From Acidiferrobacterales bacterium (GTDB lineage Bacteria > Pseudomonadota > Gammaproteobacteria > Acidiferrobacterales > Sulfurifustaceae), in contig WGFP01000154.1 of the NCBI GenBank assembly GCA_015492195.1, forward strand, positions 1 to 8,282: a stretch of 8,282 bases of DNA. Reading direction: 5' to 3'. The notes beneath the pieces were generated by a model. The model saw only the letters and a list, made by a program, of their open reading frames with translations, made no database searches and was not told where the DNA came from. Of the stretch, positions 5,074-8,282 are shown piece after piece; within the stretch, counting starts at the first letter, position 1; the number at the start of each line of letters is the position of its first letter. Both the position numbers and the translations under genes were made by a program.

Positions 5074-5958
5074 TCAGCTTACCCGTACGATATTGGATCC
5101 GTAAAAGATTTCCGCCATCTCATGCTTCAGACGCTGGGTGACGACCTTGGTCTCCTGAGGCGTCAGGTCTTCCTCATTGGCGCCGAACAGATAGTTATCG
5201 AGTTTGAATTCCTTGAGCATCATCTTGGTGTGAAAAATATTTTCCTGGTACACGTTGACGTCAATGGCCTGATAGCGGTTGAGCGTGGGTTTATCCACGA
5301 AATTCTGGATGGAGTTTATCTTGTGGTCGATGTAATGCTTGGTGCCGCGCACGTCACGGGTGAAGCCGCGCACGCGATAATCAATGGTGACGATGTCCGA
5401 ATCGAACGTGTGGATCAGATAGTTCAACGCGCGCAGCGGCGATATCTTGCCGCAGGTGGATACGTCGATGTCCACGCGGAACGTGCTGATGCCGTTGTCC
5501 GGATGGCTTTCCGGGTAAGTGTGTACCGTGATGTGGCTTTTATCCAAATGCGCTACGACCACGTCCGGAAGCGGCTCCTTTGTTTCAGAATGCTTGTCGG
5601 TTTGGGCGCTGCGGCCTTTTTCCGTGTATGTTGTGCCCGGTAACGGGCCGGGGGCTTCGGGGTTGAGCGGTTCCTCGTGGATCGGAAGTTCCGAGATCAG
5701 CATGGCGACGCTCGCCCCCTCGGGATCGTAGTCCTGGTGGGAAATATTAAGAATATTCGCCCCGATGATCTGCGCCACCTCGGTGAGGATGGCGGTCAGA
5801 CGCTCGGCGTTGTAGGCCTCGTCGGTGTAGGCGATGTATTCCTTTTGCGCCTGCTCGCTGTGCGCGTAGCAAATATCGTAGATATTGAAGCTCAGCGTTT
5901 TGGTGAGATTGTTGAAGCTCTCGAGCTTCAGCTTTTTGAGCGGTCGCAATGGATCCAA
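5074..5958 (-). CDS. speD: S-adenosylmethionine decarboxylase proenzyme (E. coli type)
   Basis: SpeD decarboxylates S-adenosylmethionine to supply the aminopropyl donor for spermidine synthesis, in the cytoplasm. The proenzyme cuts itself between K140 and S141 in AHLDKSHITVHTYPESH; S141 becomes the pyruvoyl cofactor. C169 in STCG lies 28 residues after it, as C140 does in E. coli (cleavage at S112). The rest is strikingly E. coli-like (FNNLTK, IYDICYA, IIGANILNI, DSDIVTIDYRVRGFTRD, NVYQENIFHTKM). At 294 residues it is about 30 longer than the E. coli protein, mostly through an acidic, Pro/Thr-rich loop at 92-130 just before the cleavage site. The start is TTG: no ATG lies near the conserved N-terminus, and GGGGAG sits 11 bases upstream. 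It has its own candidate promoter. speE is not beside it. Confidence 0.97.
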   Translation of the reverse strand: MDPLRPLKKLKLESFNNLTKTLSFNIYDICYAHSEQAQKEYIAYTDEAYNAERLTAILTEVAQIIGANILNISHQDYDPEGASVAMLISELPIHEEPLNPEAPGPLPGTTYTEKGRSAQTDKHSETKEPLPDVVVAHLDKSHITVHTYPESHPDNGISTFRVDIDVSTCGKISPLRALNYLIHTFDSDIVTIDYRVRGFTRDVRGTKHYIDHKINSIQNFVDKPTLNRYQAIDVNVYQENIFHTKMMLKEFKLDNYLFGANEEDLTPQETKVVTQRLKHEMAEIFYGSNIVRVS

Positions 5959-5997
5959 TTTACGATTGTCTCCCCGGCAAGATGAACGGATGCATCA

Positions 5998-6011
5998 CGT
6001 TATTCGTTATT
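5998..6011. repeat. Tandem 7-base repeat in the speD promoter
   Basis: On the plus strand CGTTATT occurs twice in direct succession (5998-6004 and 6005-6011), the first copy covering the -10 hexamer of the candidate promoter. It could be a regulator site or chance in AT-rich DNA. Confidence 0.35.
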
Positions 6012-6027
6012 ATCGAACATTTGTCAA
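5999..6027 (-). promoter_or_regulatory. Candidate speD promoter
   Basis: The minus strand has TTGACA (6027-6022, consensus -35), a 17-base spacer and AATAAC (6004-5999, four of six to -10). A start near 5992 leaves about 34 leader bases before the TTG start of speD. A tandem 7-base repeat (5998-6011) covers the -10 and spacer, and an AT-rich inverted repeat lies just upstream of the -35. Confidence 0.65.
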
Positions 6028-6033
6028 ACGAAT

Positions 6034-6047
6034 CAATATTTATATTG
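6034..6047. repeat. AT-rich inverted repeat upstream of the speD -35
   Basis: CAATAT (6034-6039) and ATATTG (6042-6047) form a perfect inverted repeat around TT, seven bases upstream of the -35 hexamer, between the nagZ stop and the promoter. It may act as an UP-like element or operator. It is too AT-rich to be a terminator. Confidence 0.35.
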
Positions 6048-6049
6048 CC

Positions 6050-7069
6050 TCAGGCGATCGTGGACACCACACGCACCGTGTCCCGGTAGGTCCGGTCCGC
6101 GGCCAATTCCGTGCGCTTGGGATGGGCGCGGCCGTGCATGCGCACCAGCCGCAGGTGTGAGGCGGGATTATCGTATGTTCCCAACCCTTCCAGTACGCGG
6201 TCGGCGGCAATCGCGTCGTTACACACCAGCACCATATCGCAACCCGCTGTGAGCGCCGCCCGTGCCCGATCCACGGCATCGCCGGCGCCTTTCGCGCCCT
6301 CCATGGACAAGTCATCGCTGAAGATCACGCCCTGGAAGCCGATCTGTTTGCGCAGAATTTCCTGGAGCCAATAGCGGGAGAAGCCGGCGGGATTGGGGTC
6401 CACGCGCGGATAGACGACGTAGGCGGGCATGATGGCGGCGAGGCCGAAGTGGACCATGCGTTCAAACGGCACGATATCTTCGGCGTAGATGTCGGCGTAG
6501 TCGCGCTCGTCCACCGGCAGGGACACGTGCGAGTCGGCGGCGCAACCGCCGTGGCCGGGAAAATGTTTGCCGACGGCGGCCATCCCGGCCTGCGACATCC
6601 CGGTCATGTAGGCGTGGGCCAGATCGGCAACCGCATCCGGGTCGGCGTGAAACGCCCGGTCTCCGATCACCTGGCTGACGCCCCGGTCCAGATCCAGGAC
6701 CGGGGCGAAACTGAAATCAATATCCACGGCGCGCAGCTCCGTGGCCATCAGCCAGCCGCAGGCCCGGGCCAGGCGTTTGGCGCGCTTGGGGTTTTCCTCA
6801 TACAGCTTGCCCAGGTGTCGCGCCGGCGGCAATGTTGTAAACCCTTCACGCAAGCGCTGCACCCGCCCCCCTTCCTGGTCCACGCCCACCAGCAATTGCG
6901 GTTCTCTCAGGCCGTGGATGTCGCGCACCAGGGCCTCCACTTGTTCCGGCGACTGGTAATTGCGCGAGAACAAAATAACGCCGCCCACCAACGGATGCCG
7001 GAGGCGTTCGCGATCCTCCGGAGTCAATTCGATTCCAGCCAGGTCCAGCATTACCGGTCCAAGCGGCAT
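6050..7069 (-). CDS. nagZ: Beta-N-acetylhexosaminidase, family GH3 (peptidoglycan recycling)
   Basis: NagZ releases GlcNAc from GlcNAc-1,6-anhydroMurNAc peptides that re-enter the cytoplasm during cell-wall turnover; in several bacteria its products induce AmpC beta-lactamase. At 339 residues it matches E. coli NagZ (341). Diagnostic parts are GPVMLDLAG at the N-terminus, HPLVGGVILFSRN (25-37), DQEGGRVQRLR (64-74), KHFPGHG (168-174) with D179 and H181 of the acid/base loop, and SDDLSMEGA (251-259) with D252 as the expected nucleophile. There is no signal peptide, in keeping with a cytoplasmic enzyme. The ATG at 7069 follows the upstream YkuD gene by 5 bases, with AAGG about ten bases before it. 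Both genes handle anhydromuropeptides or peptidoglycan peptides, so they are probably one recycling unit. Confidence 0.97.
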   Translation of the reverse strand: MPLGPVMLDLAGIELTPEDRERLRHPLVGGVILFSRNYQSPEQVEALVRDIHGLREPQLLVGVDQEGGRVQRLREGFTTLPPARHLGKLYEENPKRAKRLARACGWLMATELRAVDIDFSFAPVLDLDRGVSQVIGDRAFHADPDAVADLAHAYMTGMSQAGMAAVGKHFPGHGGCAADSHVSLPVDERDYADIYAEDIVPFERMVHFGLAAIMPAYVVYPRVDPNPAGFSRYWLQEILRKQIGFQGVIFSDDLSMEGAKGAGDAVDRARAALTAGCDMVLVCNDAIAADRVLEGLGTYDNPASHLRLVRMHGRAHPKRTELAADRTYRDTVRVVSTIA

Positions 7070-7074
7070 ATTTG

Positions 7075-7569
7075 TTAGGCCTTGATCAAAACCCGCGTCC
7101 CCGGCGACACCAGGTCGAATAATTTAATCATGTCGTGGTTTCGCATTTTGACACAGCCGCGAGAACCCGGAACGCCCACCGGGTCGTCATCCGGGCAACC
7201 GTGTATGTAGATGTAACGGCGCATGGTGTCCACGTTGCCGAGACGGTTTTTGCCGGGCTCCAGACCGCTCAGCCACAGGATGCGGGTCAGGATCCAGTCG
7301 CGTTCGGGATAGGCGGCGCGCAGATGGGGGGAATAGATTTCCCCGGTCGGGCGGCGCGACACCAGCACCGCGTTGGCCGGAAGTCCGGCGCCGATTTTGG
7401 CGCGGATGACGTGCAGGCCGCGCGGGGTCCGTTCACTGCCCAGCCGCTCGCCCACGCCTTTGCGGGCCGTGGATATCCGGGCCTCCATGGCCGGTTCTCC
7501 CCTGCCGTCGCGCAGGATCAGCCTTTGCGCGGCCACATCCACTTCAATCATCGTATCCGGCGCCGACAT
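7075..7569 (-). CDS. YkuD-domain protein, probable cytoplasmic L,D-carboxypeptidase or L,D-transpeptidase
   Basis: YkuD-fold enzymes use a cysteine nucleophile to cut or exchange the meso-diaminopimelate-D-alanine bond of peptidoglycan stem peptides. This 164-residue protein is almost only the catalytic domain. The motif IYIHGCPDDDP ending in SRGCVKMRN gives H123-G124 and S136-R137-G138-C139, with C139 the expected nucleophile. There is no signal peptide, lipobox or membrane helix at the N-terminus (MSAPDTMIEVDVAAQRLILRDG), and no LysM or other wall-binding domain, so export is unlikely. It sits 5 bases before nagZ and 5 after rlmD. With NagZ as partner, trimming of recycled tetrapeptides in the cytoplasm, the job of LdcA in E. 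coli, is a good guess. Methionine 7 (7551) is an alternative start with GGAT upstream. The fold is sure; the exact reaction is inferred. Confidence 0.87.
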   Translation of the reverse strand: MSAPDTMIEVDVAAQRLILRDGRGEPAMEARISTARKGVGERLGSERTPRGLHVIRAKIGAGLPANAVLVSRRPTGEIYSPHLRAAYPERDWILTRILWLSGLEPGKNRLGNVDTMRRYIYIHGCPDDDPVGVPGSRGCVKMRNHDMIKLFDLVSPGTRVLIKA

Positions 7570-7574
7570 GATAT

Positions 7575-8282
7575 TTAGGGTTTCACAAACAAGGCCATGG
7601 ATTCCACATGGCTGGTCTGAGGGAACATGTCCAGGGTCCCGGCGGTCTCCAGGCGGTAGCCGAGGACATGCACGAGGTAATCACCGTCCCGCGCGAGGGT
7701 GGCGGGATAACATGAAATATAGACGATTCGTTGCGGCCCCTTGGGCGGCAGGCATTTGAGCACTTCCAGGGCGCCGCTGCGCGGCGGGTCCAGCAGCAGC
7801 TTGTCGAACCGAAAGTCGCCCCAGGGCGGGTCTGTGGCGTGTAAATCGTACAAATTCGCCTGGCGAAACGCGGCGTTGGTGAGGTTGTTGAGATCGGCAT
7901 TGCGCCGCGCCGCGTCAATCAGCCCCGTTTCCACGTCGATCCCGAGCACGCCGCCGGCGCGGCGCGCCAGCGGCAGCGTGAAATTACCCAAGCCGCAAAA
8001 AAGATCCAGCACCTGTTCATCCGGTTGCGGCGCGAGCAGCGTGACCGCTTGGCGGACCATTTGTTGATTCACGTCGTCGTTGACCTGAATAAAGTCCGTG
8101 GGGCGAAACCGTATTTCAATATCAAAATCCGGCAGCCGGTAAGAAAGCGGCGTTGCCTGTTCCGGCCACAACAAGGAGACGGAATCCGGGTTGCCCGGTT
8201 GGACGTGTACCTGTACGCCGTGGTCTTCACCGAAGGCGCGCAGCAGCGAAAGGTCTTTTTTGGTCAGCGGTTCCAAATGGCG
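7575..8282 (-). CDS. rlmD: 23S rRNA (uracil-1939-C5) methyltransferase, C-terminal part (5' end outside window)
   Basis: RlmD transfers a methyl group from S-adenosylmethionine to C5 of a uridine in 23S rRNA. Only the last 235 residues are visible; the frame is open to the window edge, and a TTG at 8276 lies within conserved sequence (RHLEPLTKKD), so it is not the start. Seen in order are FIQVN (about 64-68 of the visible part), the SAM-binding DLFCGLGNFTLPLA (93-106), LDPPRSG (164-170), SCYPATLARD (190-199) with C191 as the expected nucleophile, and MFPQTSHVESM ending the fold with the catalytic-base Glu. The end LDMFPQTSHVESM fits RlmD better than TrmA or RlmC, although DPPRSG is more like TrmA. 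The N-terminal TRAM domain and iron-sulfur cysteines of RlmD cannot be checked here. It probably heads, or lies within, an operon with the YkuD gene and nagZ. Confidence 0.9.
   Translation of the reverse strand, partial: RHLEPLTKKDLSLLRAFGEDHGVQVHVQPGNPDSVSLLWPEQATPLSYRLPDFDIEIRFRPTDFIQVNDDVNQQMVRQAVTLLAPQPDEQVLDLFCGLGNFTLPLARRAGGVLGIDVETGLIDAARRNADLNNLTNAAFRQANLYDLHATDPPWGDFRFDKLLLDPPRSGALEVLKCLPPKGPQRIVYISCYPATLARDGDYLVHVLGYRLETAGTLDMFPQTSHVESMALFVKP

Noticed and set aside
4368..5141. Long plus-strand open frame (257 codons)
   Set aside because: It lies opposite the Trx-NHL gene and the end of speD, both with clear family motifs. Its translation is rich in H, R and Q and shows no recognisable domain, as expected for an antisense shadow in GC-rich DNA.
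6449..7078. Plus-strand open frame of 209 codons
   Set aside because: It is fully antisense to nagZ, whose catalytic motifs are intact; the composition is shadow-like.
1..8282. CRISPR array, insertion sequence or prophage genes
   Set aside because: No regularly spaced repeats, transposase motifs, terminal inverted repeats or phage gene families were seen.

Overview
The window looks like chromosomal DNA of a gammaproteobacterium with moderately high GC content (high fifties by eye). The main reason is the gene order uvrC - pgsA - tRNA-Gly(GCC) - tRNA-Cys(GCA) - tRNA-Leu(UAA), which matches the Escherichia coli order uvrC-pgsA-glyW-cysT-leuZ. An E. coli-type pyruvoyl SpeD, NagZ and an RlmD-type rRNA methyltransferase agree with this. 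I cannot name the order or genus. Everything supported here is on the minus strand, so transcription runs from the high-coordinate end to position 1.

Layout in transcription order. (1) 8282-6050: the C-terminal half of rlmD (23S rRNA m5U methyltransferase), a small YkuD-domain protein without signal peptide, and nagZ, separated by only 5 bases each. The last two form a likely peptidoglycan-recycling pair. (2) 6049-5959: a short AT-rich intergenic stretch with a strong candidate promoter and small repeats, then speD (S-adenosylmethionine decarboxylase, polyamine synthesis), which starts with TTG and carries an extra loop before its self-cleavage site. (3) 5073-4950: an intergenic stretch with a weak hairpin and a candidate promoter. 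It is followed by a tight cluster: an NHLRC2-like thioredoxin/NHL-propeller protein, a family 5 uracil-DNA glycosylase (8-base overlap), uvrC (ATGA overlap) and pgsA (15-base gap). Uracil base excision and nucleotide excision repair are therefore probably co-transcribed with a thiol-redox-like protein and a phospholipid enzyme. (4) 449-1: a strong tRNA promoter with a GC-rich discriminator, then tRNA-Gly, an intrinsic-terminator-like hairpin with T-tract, tRNA-Cys, a consensus -10 box, and tRNA-Leu.

The most interesting feature is at the left edge. The tRNA-Leu(UAA) gene is interrupted in its anticodon after U34, exactly where the classic cyanobacterial/plastid group I intron sits. The 32 bases that follow look like the 5' end of such an intron (a GAG able to pair with the exon CUU, then a GAAA-capped hairpin). 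The rest lies outside the window. Other notable points are the terminator inside the tRNA cluster, the probably cytoplasmic YkuD protein beside NagZ, and the Trx-NHL gene fused into a DNA-repair operon. No CRISPR array, insertion sequence or prophage gene was seen, and no stretch above 300 bases lacks a gene.
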